Shown in pieces: positions 24,692 to 33,930 of a stretch of 64,000 nucleotides of DNA. A program made the translations under genes and the position numbers. The notes under the pieces were generated by a model. That model was not told the origin of the DNA. It saw nothing but the letters and a program-made list of their open reading frames with translations, and did no database searches. The stretch is taken from NCBI GenBank assembly GCA_004020365.1, contig SAQR01000034.1:1-64000 (forward strand), written 5' to 3'. This stretch comes from Mesorhizobium sp. (GTDB taxonomy: Bacteria; Pseudomonadota; Alphaproteobacteria; Rhizobiales; Rhizobiaceae). Numbering within the stretch: position 1 is the stretch's first letter; each line of letters opens with the position of its first letter.

Positions 24692-26768
24692 TGCCTCCCC
24701 TTGATCCCTTGGGGCCGCTGCGCGGTCGGTCGCCGCCTTTGGCACCGCCACCCTCGGCACCACGCGGCTTGCCGAACGGCTTTGCGCCTCCGGGTTTTCC
24801 CCCTCCATGGGCGGGCTTGCCATAAGACGGCTTGAACGAAGCCTTGCGTTCCTTGGCTTCGGCCGCCTTGGCGGCATCGGCGTCTGCCCTGCCCTTGCCG
24901 ATCGGCCGCGCCCCCGGCGCCATCCAGACATTGGCCTTGCGCTGGCCCGGCGGCTCGATCGGGCGTTGCTCGCGTTCGGATTTTTTCCCGCCGCCCGGTT
25001 TGCCGCCAAAGCCGCCCGGCCGGCTACGCTCAGCTTTGGCGCCGCGATCGGCAAAGCTCTTTTCCGGCCCAAAACTTCTGCCGGGACTTGTCGACAGCTT
25101 GCCCAGCGCTTCGTCGCGGCTGCCTTCGCGGCGCTTGCGGTTCTTGATCAATCCGCCCTCGCCGATCGGACGGCGTTCGCCGTCACGGGTGAATTTCGGC
25201 CGCTCAGGCTCCTCTTCCCGCTCGCGCCGCACCGGCCTGTTGGAAAACGGCTTGGTGATGTCTGCGTCGAAATTGGCGCCGGACTCCTCGACCAGGCGTT
25301 CGCCGAGCTGGTCGCGCAGCACCCGGCCCTTGATCTCCAGCACATGACCCTCCGGCAGGTCGTCGAGCTGGAACGGTCCGTAGGAAATGCGGATCAGTCG
25401 CGTCACGTCGAGGCCGAGCGAGCCCAGTATGTTCCTGACCTCGCGGTTCTTGCCTTCGCGCAGGCCAAGCGTCAGCCAGGCGTTGGTGCCTTGCTCGCGG
25501 TCGAGCGTCGCCTCGATGGCGCCATAGAAGACGCCGTCGACGGCGATGCCTTCGCGCAAGCCGGCGAGCGCACTTTCCTCGACCTTGCCGTGGACGCGCA
25601 CGCGATAGCGCCTGAGCCAGCCGGTCGCCGGCAGTTCGAGCACGCGCGCCAGCCCGCCGTCATTGGTGAGCAGCAGCAGGCCTTCGGTGTTGATGTCGAG
25701 CCGGCCAATGGTCATCAGCCGCGGCAGGTCGGCCGGCAGCACGTCGAAGACGGTCTTGCGGCCCTCGGGATCACGATTGGTGGTGACGACGCCGGCCGGC
25801 TTGTGGAACAGGAACAGCCGGGTGCGCTCGATCGGCGGGATCTCCATGCCGTCGAGATGGATGATGTCGCCGGGCATCACATTGAAGGCGGGCGAGGACA
25901 GCACCCTTCCATTGACCTTGACGCGGCCGGCCGCGATCAACTCCTCGGCATCGCGACGCGAGGCAAGGCCGGCGCGGGCCAGCCGCTTGGCAATGCGCTC
26001 ACCAGCCTCTTCCGTCGCTTCGGCGGGACGCGGGCGCGGCTTGAAGCCACCCGATGCCCCTTGGGGCCGATCACCGGCGAAATCGCGTTTTGGGCGATCG
26101 CTGAAGTCTCCCTTGGGACGGTCGAAGCGCCTTTCGCCGCGCTCGCCTTCGGCAGCTGCCGGCCGCTCACCGCGCGGTGCGTATGGCTTGCGCGGACCTT
26201 CACGTTTCTCGTAGGGCTTGCCTTCCGAGCGCGGCCCTTTGCTGAACGGCCTATCACCACTCTTGAAATCGCGCTTCGGCCGCTCACCGTCAGCCGCCAT
26301 CGGGCGGTCGCCGCGTGGCGCATAGGGTTTGCGCGGCCCCTCAGGCTTCTCGTAGGGCTTGCCGTCAGGGCGCGGCCCCTTGCTGAACGGCCGGTCGCCG
26401 CTTTTGAAGTCACGCTTCGGCCGCTCGCCGTCAGCCGCCAGCGGGCGGTCGCCACGCGGGGCGTATGGCTTGCGCGGCCCCTCACGCTTCTCGTAGGGCT
26501 TGCCCTCGGGCCGTGGTCCTTTGCTGAACGGCCTATCGCCGCTTTTGAAGTCGCGCTTCGGCCGCTCGCCGTCAGCCGCCAGCGGGCGCTCGCCACGCGG
26601 CGCGTAAGGTTTTTTTGCGCCGAAGGACGGCTTGCCGCCCTTGCCGGCAGTGGCATCGCGACCATGCGGGCCCGATGGTTTCGGGCCGTTCTTGCCCGGA
26701 CCCTTTTGGCCCGGACCGTTTTGGCGCGGACCCTTTTGGCGCGGGAATTTCTTGTCTTTGTCGTCCAT
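24672..26768 (-). CDS. RsuA/RluB-family pseudouridine synthase with long repetitive basic N-terminus
   Basis: 698 aa, far longer than the usual ~250-300 aa enzyme. Catalytic core: S4 RNA-binding domain RIAKRLARAGLASRRDAEELIAAGRVKVNG, then LFLFHKPAGVVTTNRDPEGR and the catalytic Asp in IGRLDINTEGLLLLTND; probable target is 23S rRNA (RluB type). The first ~255 residues are Lys/Arg/Pro/Gly-rich and include three perfect-length 47-residue repeats (PYAPRGxRPxAADGERPKRD...); the last ~180 residues are another disordered basic tail. ATG at 26768 is used; a GTG at 26789 lies inside a palindromic repeat. Operon with rsmD. Confidence 0.92.
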   Translation of the reverse strand: MDDKDKKFPRQKGPRQNGPGQKGPGKNGPKPSGPHGRDATAGKGGKPSFGAKKPYAPRGERPLAADGERPKRDFKSGDRPFSKGPRPEGKPYEKREGPRKPYAPRGDRPLAADGERPKRDFKSGDRPFSKGPRPDGKPYEKPEGPRKPYAPRGDRPMAADGERPKRDFKSGDRPFSKGPRSEGKPYEKREGPRKPYAPRGERPAAAEGERGERRFDRPKGDFSDRPKRDFAGDRPQGASGGFKPRPRPAEATEEAGERIAKRLARAGLASRRDAEELIAAGRVKVNGRVLSSPAFNVMPGDIIHLDGMEIPPIERTRLFLFHKPAGVVTTNRDPEGRKTVFDVLPADLPRLMTIGRLDINTEGLLLLTNDGGLARVLELPATGWLRRYRVRVHGKVEESALAGLREGIAVDGVFYGAIEATLDREQGTNAWLTLGLREGKNREVRNILGSLGLDVTRLIRISYGPFQLDDLPEGHVLEIKGRVLRDQLGERLVEESGANFDADITKPFSNRPVRREREEEPERPKFTRDGERRPIGEGGLIKNRKRREGSRDEALGKLSTSPGRSFGPEKSFADRGAKAERSRPGGFGGKPGGGKKSEREQRPIEPPGQRKANVWMAPGARPIGKGRADADAAKAAEAKERKASFKPSYGKPAHGGGKPGGAKPFGKPRGAEGGGAKGGDRPRSGPKGSRGGNADRRR
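26187..26609 (-). repeat. Three tandem 141-base repeats inside the pseudouridine synthase gene
   Basis: Three in-frame units of 141 bases encode 47-residue repeats containing KRDFKSGDRPFSKGPR and KPYEKxEGPRKPYAPRG. Units differ by a few substitutions only, and a partial fourth follows. Copy number is likely to vary between strains through recombination or slippage. Confidence 0.9.
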
Positions 26769-26788
26769 GTGGCTTTTGCTCGTTTGCA

Positions 26789-26832
26789 CTACAGCACCGC
26801 GCGTCCATACGGACGCGCAAACGACGCTGTAG
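26789..26832. repeat. Palindromic repeat with CTACAGC/GCTGTAG ends
   Basis: Outer arms CTACAGC and GCTGTAG enclose the perfect inner hairpin GCGCGTCC-ATAC-GGACGCGC. This type is widespread in rhizobial intergenic DNA. It lies between the start of the pseudouridine synthase gene and tadA. Confidence 0.75.
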
Positions 26833-26844
26833 GACTTTGATTTG

Positions 26845-26891
26845 GCGCATGATCCCTTCCGAAACCGATTCCGGTTTTCGGGGTCATGCGC
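26845..26891. repeat. Palindromic repeat, GCGCATGAtCCC type
   Basis: Arms GCGCATGATCCCTTCCGAAA and CGGTTTTCGGGGTCATGCGC form an imperfect 20-base inverted repeat. A related motif (TTCGGGATCATGC) ends near 34,813. It abuts the leader of tadA. Confidence 0.75.
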
Positions 26892-26944
26892 TAGATAACA
26901 GGATCACGCCGGAGTAGCGAGGAGATAATAGGAATGGAAACCGC

Positions 26945-27397
26945 TTGAAGCGGCCGGATTTCATGGCGCTGGCGCTGAAGGAAGCCGAAGCCGCCGCCCT
27001 GCGCGGCGAAGTGCCGGTCGGCGCGGTCATCGCCAGCGGCGATGCGGTCGTTGCCAGGGCCGGCAACCGCACCCGCGAGCTTGCCGACCCTACCGCCCAT
27101 GCCGAGATGCTGGCGATCCGCGAGGCCTGCCGCAAGCTGTCAAGCGAGCGGCTCACCGGACACGATCTCTATGTGACGCTGGAGCCTTGCGCCATGTGCG
27201 CCGGCGCCATTTCCTTCGCCAGGCTGCGCCGGCTTTATTTCGGCGCCGCCGACGAGAAGGGCGGCGCTGTGGTCAACGGCGTGCGCTTCTTCGCCTCACC
27301 GACCTGCCACCACGTGCCAGACATCTATCCAGGCATGGCCGAGAGCGACGCGGCGCTGCTTCTGAGGGATTTTTTCAGGGAGCGACGCGAACCGTAG
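26945..27397 (+). CDS. tadA: tRNA adenosine(34) deaminase TadA
   Basis: 150 aa. The zinc/catalytic motif HAEMLAI (His and proton-shuttling Glu) and LEPCAMCAGA (two Cys ligands) are intact, with the TadA features GEVPVGAVI near the start and HVPDIYPGMAESDAALLLRDFF at the end. It converts A34 to inosine in tRNA-Arg(ACG). The start is unclear: a TTG at 26945 or ATG at 26963; an ATG at 26934, well placed after GAGGAGATAATAGGA, is out of frame and reaches a stop after four codons, so a leader peptide or a small indel near 26,940 is possible. Confidence 0.92.
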   Translation: MKRPDFMALALKEAEAAALRGEVPVGAVIASGDAVVARAGNRTRELADPTAHAEMLAIREACRKLSSERLTGHDLYVTLEPCAMCAGAISFARLRRLYFGAADEKGGAVVNGVRFFASPTCHHVPDIYPGMAESDAALLLRDFFRERREP

Positions 27398-27426
27398 CGT
27401 CGGCAGCCTACCTTAACGCCTGCTGC

Positions 27427-28098
27427 CTACCACGGCACCCAGTCGAACATACGGCTGTTCTTGGCGCCCGCTTCCTTCTTGAGGCGGCGTTCTTTCTGGT
27501 ACTCGTCCTCGCCGAGGTCGTCGACCGGCGCGGTGGCGGCAGCGGCGCGATATTGCACCGGCGGCTCGCTCAGATATCTGCGGGTGTTCGGGTCGCCCTG
27601 CTTTTGTTCGGCGAGGCGGCGCTTGACCTCGGCGGCGCGGCCCTTGTCCGAATCCGCCGGCTTCCAGGCCGGCGGATGACTGGAACCCGAATCCTTCATT
27701 GCAGCCTTGATCGCGGTTTGATCCGTCTGGACGTCATCGACGATCTGCGCCTGGTAGGACGGATCGTCCTGATTGAGCGTGGCCTCGGCACGCAGGCGAG
27801 CGAGGCGTTGCTCGGGCGATTCCGGCCAATCGGCGCTTGCCGTCGCGATGCTGTCCTGCGGCGGCGGCAGTTGCTTCTGGCCCGGCGCCGGCTTCACCAG
27901 TTCGGGACGCGGCTTGTAGTCGATCTTTTCCTTGTTCTTCGGCATGACTGAAAAAGCGCTGGTGAGATCGCCGGCAAGCTGCGCGGAGGCGGTCTTGTCG
28001 GTCCCGTAGGTCGGCGAGCCCATGCAGCCGGACAGGGCCAAGCCGGATACGACAAGCGGCGCCAGCAGCGCAACGCGCGCGCAAGTTCTTTCGGTCAT
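27427..28098 (-). CDS. Lipoprotein of unknown function
   Basis: 223 aa. MTERTCARVALLAPLVVSGL with lipobox LSGC at about residue 26 marks it as a lipoprotein. The mature part is hydrophilic, rich in Pro, Lys and Glu, with AQLAGDLTSAFSVMPKNKEKIDYKPRPELVKP near the N-terminus and a tail EYQKERRLKKEAGAKNSRMFDWVPW; no enzymatic motif. It lies downstream of ileS on the same strand, in the stretch where rhizobia keep conserved envelope genes. Start at 28098 is chosen because it puts the signal sequence at residue 1. Confidence 0.8.
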   Translation of the reverse strand: MTERTCARVALLAPLVVSGLALSGCMGSPTYGTDKTASAQLAGDLTSAFSVMPKNKEKIDYKPRPELVKPAPGQKQLPPPQDSIATASADWPESPEQRLARLRAEATLNQDDPSYQAQIVDDVQTDQTAIKAAMKDSGSSHPPAWKPADSDKGRAAEVKRRLAEQKQGDPNTRRYLSEPPVQYRAAAATAPVDDLGEDEYQKERRLKKEAGAKNSRMFDWVPW

Positions 28099-28297
28099 GC
28101 CAAAAAGTCCCACTCTAGACAGCCTCTCGATCGCCACCGGCCAAAGGTCCGGTCCCCATCGCCTATGCTCTTCCGACGGAAATCCGGCGACAATTTGTCG
28201 TCCGGAGTTTCGCGTGTTTACCTCAACCACTCGTTAAGGGCAACGAGCCGACGCCGATCCGTCGTCTGCCGTGGCATTTGTGCACCGATATGGTCTG

Positions 28298-28371
28298 ATG
28301 CATGTCGTTATCCCAAAACCACTACGCACCCCCGGGTCAGGCCCGGGGGCATGCTTTTGGGCGACATGCAT
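28298..28371 (-). repeat. 74-base structured repeat directly after the ileS stop, copy 1
   Basis: Ends ATGCATGTCG and CGACATGCAT are perfect 10-base inverted repeats. Inside are a middle stem CCCAAAA/TTTTGGG and an inner stem of CCCCCGGG against CCCGGGGG. The first T after the minus-strand TAA stop of ileS overlaps the element end. A second copy of identical length follows the glutathione transferase gene and shows compensating changes in the stems. Confidence 0.88.
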
Positions 28372-31300
28372 TAAATCCGACCAAGCGCCTTCAATTCATG
28401 CAGCACCGCCGCGTCCCGCGCCGAAACGTCGGGGAATTCCTTGTCCTGCCCGACATCGGCCGTGTAGCGCCATGAGCGCGCGCATTTGAGCAGACCCCGG
28501 TCCTCGGCCTTCTCGACCACCACGGCGACGCCCTTGACCTCGTCCAGCGTGAAGGCGCCGGAAGGCGCGTTGCCATGCGCAATGACCAGATCGCTGGTGA
28601 TCGCCATTTCGGCCATGTCGACATCTGATATCGCCGCTTCGAGCGCCGCATCATCGAGCGTGACGACCGGCACCGCTTCCAGCGACGAGCCGATGACCTT
28701 CTGGGCGCGCGCAATCTCCAGCGCGCCGGTGACGACACGGCGAACCTGGCGCACCTTGCGCCATTTTTCCGCCAGCGCCTCGTTCTTCCAGTCGACCGGG
28801 ATTGGCGGAAACTGGTCGAGATGCACCGAGACGGCGTCCGGATGACGTTCGAGCCAGGCCTCCTCCATGGTGAAGGGCAGCATCGGCGCCAGCCATTTCA
28901 CCAGGCAGTCGAACAGATGGCGCACCACCTGCACGGACGCCTTGCGCTTCACGCTGGACGGCGCCTCGCAGTAAAGCGCGTCCTTGCGGACGTCGAAATA
29001 GAAGGCCGACAGCTCGACCACCATGAAGTCGAGCAGCGTGCGGGTGATGCGCTTGAACTCGAAGGCATCGTAGCCCGCGCGCACGATGTCATCGAGTTCG
29101 GAAAGCCGGTGCAACATCAGCCGCTCCAGCTCCGGCATCTTGTCCAGCGGCACGTCCTCGCCATCGTCATGGGCAAGCGTGCCCAGCATCCAGCGGATGG
29201 TGTTGCGCAGCTTGCGGTAGGCGTCGATGTTGGTCTGCAGCACGTTCTTGCCGAGCCGCTGGTCTTCCCAGTAGTCGGTGGTCACCACCCATAGCCGCAG
29301 GATATCGGCGCCCGACTGTTTGATGACGTCCTGCGGCACGACAGTATTGCCGAGCGACTTCGACATTTTCCGCCCCTCCTCGTCCATGGTGAAACCATGG
29401 GTGACGACGGTGTCGTAAGGCGCCCTGCCCCTGGTGCCGCAGCTTTCGAGCAGCGAGGAGTGGAACCAGCCGCGATGCTGGTCGGAGCCTTCGAGGTAAA
29501 GGTCGGCCGGCCATTTCAGGTCAGGACGATCCTCGAGGGTGAAGACGTGGCTCGAGCCGGAATCGAACCAGACGTCGAGGATATCCATCACCTGCTGCCA
29601 TTTCGAGGCATCGCGATTGCCGAGGAAGCGCTCCTTGGCGCCGGCCGCAAACCAGGCGTCGGCGCCTTCCTTCTCGAAGGCGTCCACAATGCGCTGGTTG
29701 ACCGCCTCGTCGCGCAGGACGTTGCCGTCGGCATCGGCGAAGACGGCGATCGGCACGCCCCAGGCGCGCTGGCGCGACAGCACCCAATCGGGGCGCTCCT
29801 CAATCATGGCGCGGATGCGGTTCTGGCCGGCGGCCGGCACGAAGCGGGTGTCGTCGATCGCCTTCAGGGCACGGCTGCGCAGCGTCGTGCCGTCGCCGAG
29901 CTCCTTGTCCATAAATACGAACCATTGCGGCGTGTTGCGGAAGATGATCGGCTTCTTCGACCGCCACGAATGCGGATAAGAATGTTTTAGCCGCCCGCGC
30001 GCGAACAGCGCATTGCGCTTGATCAACTCGTCGATGACCGCCTGATTGGCATTGCCCTTCTTGCCGTTGTCGTCGATGACGCGCGCCGCACCGCCCTCGC
30101 GGTCCGCGCCGAAGCCTGGCGCATCCTTGGTGAAGAAGCCGGCATCGTCGACGGTGAACGGGATCGCTGTGTCGATGCCGCGCTGGCGAAGATCCGGAGC
30201 CGCATCCATCCAGGCGTCAAAATCCTCGCGGCCGTGGCCCGGCGCCGTGTGGACAAAACCGGTGCCGGCTTCGTCGGTGACATGCTCGCCGGGGAGCATT
30301 GGGACGTCGAATTCATAGCCGCCGTTCAAACCTTTGAAGGGATGAGAAAGCGTAAGGCTTCCAAGCTCTTCGGCCGAAATGCTACGGAGGCGCTCCATCG
30401 TCACCTTGGCTTTGGTCGCAGCCTCTTGCGCCAGCGCGTCGGCAAAGATCAGCCTTTGGCCAGGCTGCGGGCCGAAAGCATTCTCGGCCGCAGTGACCTC
30501 GTAGAGGCCATAGTTGATGCGTGGCGAATAGTTCACGGCACGGTTGCCGGGGATAGTCCATGGCGTCGTCGTCCAGATGACGACATCGGCCTCCAGCAAG
30601 TCCAGTGACGTCTGCGTAAGCTTCGGATCCAGCTTTGCGAGCTGTCCATCGACGACGTCGGTGACTTGCCGGGCAAGGCTGACGACCGGAAACTTCGCCC
30701 AGATCATGTCGCTCTCATAGTCCTGGTATTCGACCTCGGCCTCGGCCAGTGCGGTGCGCTCGACCACGCTCCACATCACCGGCTTTGAGCCGCGATAGAG
30801 CTGGCCCGACATGGCGAATTTCAACAGCTCGCCGGCGATGCGCGCCTCGGCATGGAACGCCATCGTCGTATAGGGATTATCGAAGTCGCCGACGACGCCG
30901 AGCCTCTGGAACTCGCCGCCCTGCACCTTGATCCAGTGCGCGGCGAACTCGCGGCATTCCTTGCGGAACTCGTTGACCGGGACCTCGTCCTTGTTCTTGC
31001 CCCTGGCGCGGTATTGTTCCTCGATCTTCCATTCGATCGGCAGGCCGTGGCAATCCCAGCCGGGCACATAGTTCGAGTCGTAGCCGCGCATCTGGAACGA
31101 GCGGGTGATGACGTCCTTGAGGATCTTGTTCAGCGCATGGCCGATATGGATGTTGCCGTTGGCGTAGGGCGGGCCGTCATGCAGCACGTATTTTTCGCGG
31201 CCGGCGGCGTTTTCGCGAAGCTTGCGGTAAAGCTCCATGTCCTGCCAGCGCTTGACCAGCAGCGGCTCCTTCTCGGGCAAGCCGGCGCGCATCGGAAAAT

Positions 31301-31373
31301 CCGTCTGCGGCAGATAAAGCGTCTTGGAATAGTCGATCGTTTCAACAGTGTCGGTCATCGGCGTATCGGTCAT
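28371..31373 (-). CDS. ileS: Isoleucyl-tRNA synthetase
   Basis: 1000 aa class I synthetase. HIGH signature in [20 protein letters not shown], the editing domain [14 protein letters not shown], and KMSKS in [13 protein letters not shown]. The anticodon-binding domain follows. The C-terminal zinc-finger region keeps only one cysteine ([14 protein letters not shown], no second pair before the end), unlike the Cys4 finger of E. coli IleS. ATG at 31373 is used; an ATG at 31358 is also possible (repeated MTDT). A 74-base structured repeat follows the stop. Confidence 0.96.
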   Translation of the reverse strand: MTDTPMTDTVETIDYSKTLYLPQTDFPMRAGLPEKEPLLVKRWQDMELYRKLRENAAGREKYVLHDGPPYANGNIHIGHALNKILKDVITRSFQMRGYDSNYVPGWDCHGLPIEWKIEEQYRARGKNKDEVPVNEFRKECREFAAHWIKVQGGEFQRLGVVGDFDNPYTTMAFHAEARIAGELLKFAMSGQLYRGSKPVMWSVVERTALAEAEVEYQDYESDMIWAKFPVVSLARQVTDVVDGQLAKLDPKLTQTSLDLLEADVVIWTTTPWTIPGNRAVNYSPRINYGLYEVTAAENAFGPQPGQRLIFADALAQEAATKAKVTMERLRSISAEELGSLTLSHPFKGLNGGYEFDVPMLPGEHVTDEAGTGFVHTAPGHGREDFDAWMDAAPDLRQRGIDTAIPFTVDDAGFFTKDAPGFGADREGGAARVIDDNGKKGNANQAVIDELIKRNALFARGRLKHSYPHSWRSKKPIIFRNTPQWFVFMDKELGDGTTLRSRALKAIDDTRFVPAAGQNRIRAMIEERPDWVLSRQRAWGVPIAVFADADGNVLRDEAVNQRIVDAFEKEGADAWFAAGAKERFLGNRDASKWQQVMDILDVWFDSGSSHVFTLEDRPDLKWPADLYLEGSDQHRGWFHSSLLESCGTRGRAPYDTVVTHGFTMDEEGRKMSKSLGNTVVPQDVIKQSGADILRLWVVTTDYWEDQRLGKNVLQTNIDAYRKLRNTIRWMLGTLAHDDGEDVPLDKMPELERLMLHRLSELDDIVRAGYDAFEFKRITRTLLDFMVVELSAFYFDVRKDALYCEAPSSVKRKASVQVVRHLFDCLVKWLAPMLPFTMEEAWLERHPDAVSVHLDQFPPIPVDWKNEALAEKWRKVRQVRRVVTGALEIARAQKVIGSSLEAVPVVTLDDAALEAAISDVDMAEMAITSDLVIAHGNAPSGAFTLDEVKGVAVVVEKAEDRGLLKCARSWRYTADVGQDKEFPDVSARDAAVLHELKALGRI

Positions 31374-31650
31374 TGGTCTGCCATATACATTGCCCGGCAA
31401 AAGAGCCCGGGCGTTGAACTATCATGAACTGGAAAAAGCGCGAGAGGCCGCGCGCAAAATTCCCGGCGGCTCCGGCGGCGCTCAAGCCGCCCGGAACACC
31501 GGGCTTGTAATTCGTATCGCAATCGCGAGCACGCGAGGAAACTGCGTCATGACCGGGCTTTTAGACGAGGCCGGCCCCGTTGAAAAGCCCGAACTCTGAT
31601 GCTTACCCTAGGGGCGTTACCAATTGCGCCCATGTTTGTCGGCAGTTGGA
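31374..31650. other. Upstream region of ileS, no gene recognised
   Basis: About 280 bases of lower GC. The start of the ileS transcript should lie here. T-box control would not be expected in alphaproteobacteria and no such structure is evident. No coding family recognised before the antitoxin relic. Confidence 0.35.
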
Positions 31651-31659
31651 AGACCAACA

Positions 31660-31925
31660 TCTACGGTTTGCATTTCACAGGTTAGCGCACCGGAAGGAAC
31701 GAAATGTGACCCTGACGATTGCCGAGTCCGGCCGCGCTCTGCGACTTGAACGCATTTTCAGCAATGGCGGATCGCGTATTCGGCAACCATGAAAAGCTGC
31801 AACGGTGGCTGCGCAAGCGAAGTCGCGTGCTCAACCAGGTGCCCATCGATCTCCTGCAATCGGAAGCAGGTGCCACGCTTGTGGCAGACGAACTCAACCG
31901 CATCGCCTATGGCATAGTCGCCTGA
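31660..31925 (+). pseudogene. Frameshifted ParS/MbcA/Xre-type antitoxin (DUF2384) relic
   Basis: One frame reads RLAHRKERNVTLTIAES followed by GRALRLERIFS; the next frame continues AMADRVFGNHEKLQRWLRK, then PIDLLQSEAGATLVADELNRI and ends GIVA-stop. Joined, this is the toxin-binding C-terminal domain of ParS/MbcA antitoxins (RxxRLxRI...A..VFG..E.A..WL....LLxTxxGAxxVxxxLxRIxxG). One base change near 31,755-31,765 breaks it. The upstream DNA-binding part is not readable, and no RES-type toxin gene follows, so it is a dead half of a former toxin-antitoxin locus. Confidence 0.7.
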
Positions 31926-31960
31926 GCCATGCGGCTGCGCCCAATACACAACCTGCGACG

Positions 31961-32773
31961 TCACATCGAGAAATCGAAGCGATAGGTCGTCGATACGCCG
32001 ATCGTGAACTGATCCCTTGAGCCGCGCTCCTCGACCAGGCTGGAATCGGCCGCCGGGCCCATCAGGCGCGAATATTCGCCGAACAGGCTGGCCGTCATCG
32101 GCTCGGTCACTTTCCAGGTCACCGCGCCGCCAAGGCCCGCCGACTTCACGCCACCGCCCGGTCGGTACCGGCTGAGGCCCGACGCCACGGCTTCCTCGGC
32201 GTCGACGCCGTAATAGGCGTCGAAATAGTCCGACGAGGCGAACGAAACGCGCGGCCCGCCCGAAATCCTGACCTCCGGCGTCACATCGTGGAATGCGTCG
32301 GCGGCGATGTCGGCGACGAAGCCGCTATGGGCGCGAATGCCGTGCCGCAATTCGGCGCGGGCGCGCACCCAATCCAGAGGATAGAATTCGAAGAAGCCGC
32401 CGGCCTCGCCGCCCCAGCGCACCGGGTCGAGGCCTCTCAGCTCGTCGGCGTCGTCGCCATCGCGCGAAAACAGGATTTTTCCGGTCAGGCCGGCGCGGAC
32501 GCCGCCATCGTCGATCAAGCCCAGCGAGATGTTGTCGTTGCGCGAGGTGAAGCGGGCCGCAGGACCGGCCTTGCCGAGCGAGATGATCGGCTGGGCGCTG
32601 AGTATATAGCTCTTGCTGCCTTCGAAATCGGGGGCCACCAGGCCGGTGGCGCCGACTGTCAGATACCAATCGCCGGACAGCCAGCCGAAAGCGCCCTCGC
32701 CGGCTTCGGCGAGACCGGGGCCCCCAACTATGAAGGCGGCCAAAACCACCGGAATCGCTCGGACAGAACGCAT
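31961..32773 (-). CDS. MipA/OmpV-family outer membrane protein
   Basis: 270 aa from the ATG at 32773, with a signal peptide (MRSVRAIPVVLAAFIVGGPG...AEA). The mature protein is a beta-barrel of MipA/OmpV type: WYLTVGATGLVAPDFEGSKSY at the start, PIISLGKAGPAARF, YYGVDAEEAVASGL, GGGVKSAGLGGAVTWKVT, and terminal GVSTTYRFDFSM with the aromatic end typical of outer membrane barrels. MipA scaffolds murein enzymes in E. coli; in rhizobia the role is unknown. Confidence 0.9.
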   Translation of the reverse strand: MRSVRAIPVVLAAFIVGGPGLAEAGEGAFGWLSGDWYLTVGATGLVAPDFEGSKSYILSAQPIISLGKAGPAARFTSRNDNISLGLIDDGGVRAGLTGKILFSRDGDDADELRGLDPVRWGGEAGGFFEFYPLDWVRARAELRHGIRAHSGFVADIAADAFHDVTPEVRISGGPRVSFASSDYFDAYYGVDAEEAVASGLSRYRPGGGVKSAGLGGAVTWKVTEPMTASLFGEYSRLMGPAADSSLVEERGSRDQFTIGVSTTYRFDFSM

Positions 32774-33024
32774 CGGTACTCCATACGTCGAACACGTCGG
32801 CCGACACAACCAGCCTTCACCAGCCATGGCGCCAGTCCGGTAAAATTTGACTTAATATCCGTAACATCGGCGGCATTGGTCGTGCGGTTCCGTAGTCAAT
32901 TGTATGCTTAGATCAAGACGGCTGGAACGCGCCAGCAGTTGCCATCCCGCTTTCTAGCCTGGAATGTCTCGGCTGATGTTGGAATTTGGCAATAGCGTAT
33001 CAGCCTTGGCTGCTCACCCAACGG

Positions 33025-33930
33025 TTATAAATATTCGCGGACAAACGTTCCCGCGCTGTGAAGCGTGCGGCGACCGGCACTCAATCCTGCATTCCAAACC
33101 GGCCAGGCGTGAATCATATGCGGCCAAATTTCGAGACGTACTTTGACGTCAGCCATGCCAGCGGCTTCCGCCAGCCGAGTTGCGTCCGACAACAGCGTCT
33201 CGGCCGAACCGACCTGTATCAGCATTGGGGGAAATCCGCTCAGATCGGCAAACAACGGCGAGATCAGGGGATCGCGCCGAGCAACGCCAGGGGGAACATA
33301 GGCGGTTGCCAGTTCCTCCAAATACGCCCTGTGGACGATAGGGTCGATCGCGTCCTTAGTTGATAGTGTCGCGCCGGACATCGAAAGGTCCGTCCAGGGC
33401 GAAACCAGCCAAAGACATCTCGGCAACCGCTCCCCTGCCGCGCACAATTTATTGACCAGGCAAAGGGTGAGGTTGCCGCCCGCACTGTCGCCGCCAACCA
33501 CGATGCGATCCGGCGCGATCCCTTGCCGGCTCAGAAAGCGCCATGCGGTGAGTGCGTCTTCATGTTGCGCAGGGAAAGGATATTCCGGGGCGCGTCGATA
33601 GTCGATCGCGAGGGTGCGCATTCCCATTGCTCGACCTGCCTCGGTCACCATTCGACGATGACTTTTGAGCGAGCCGGAGCAGTAGCCACCACCATGGAAA
33701 AAGAGCAGAACCTTATCCCTGTCACTGCCGGGCGCTAGCGACCACTCTCCCTCGAGGCCGTCGAAAACCGCATCCTCGCATCTGATGTCGTCCGCAATCG
33801 GCCACACCGAACCAACCTCGTCGAGCCGTGCCCGGCGTTCGTCCCAGCCCACCGGTCGTGGCTTTGACGTCAGCAAACTGCGGACGGCGGTGATCTCCGT
33901 CAGATCGAGGCTTTCGTCCACATCGCTCAT
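33025..33930 (-). CDS. Alpha/beta hydrolase of the hormone-sensitive lipase family
   Basis: 301 aa; ATG at 33930 preceded by GAGGAGGGAAGCAA. Oxyanion-hole motif LLFFHGGGYCSGS, nucleophile Ser in VVGGDSAGGNLTL, catalytic Asp region FPPMLIQVGSAETLLSD, and His in HMIHAWPVW; a complete catalytic triad for an esterase on short acyl or similar esters. No signal peptide. Lower-GC surroundings suggest an accessory gene; no operon partner. Confidence 0.9.
   Translation of the reverse strand: MSDVDESLDLTEITAVRSLLTSKPRPVGWDERRARLDEVGSVWPIADDIRCEDAVFDGLEGEWSLAPGSDRDKVLLFFHGGGYCSGSLKSHRRMVTEAGRAMGMRTLAIDYRRAPEYPFPAQHEDALTAWRFLSRQGIAPDRIVVGGDSAGGNLTLCLVNKLCAAGERLPRCLWLVSPWTDLSMSGATLSTKDAIDPIVHRAYLEELATAYVPPGVARRDPLISPLFADLSGFPPMLIQVGSAETLLSDATRLAEAAGMADVKVRLEIWPHMIHAWPVWNAGLSAGRRTLHSAGTFVREYL

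Noticed and set aside
26187-26609. Tandem repeats as a CRISPR array or satellite
   Set aside because: Units are coding, in frame, 141 bases, without unique spacers.
24807-26840. Long plus-strand open frame (677 codons)
   Set aside because: It is antiparallel to the pseudouridine synthase gene, whose domains and catalytic motif are clear on the minus strand; the plus frame is open because of codon bias and the repeats.
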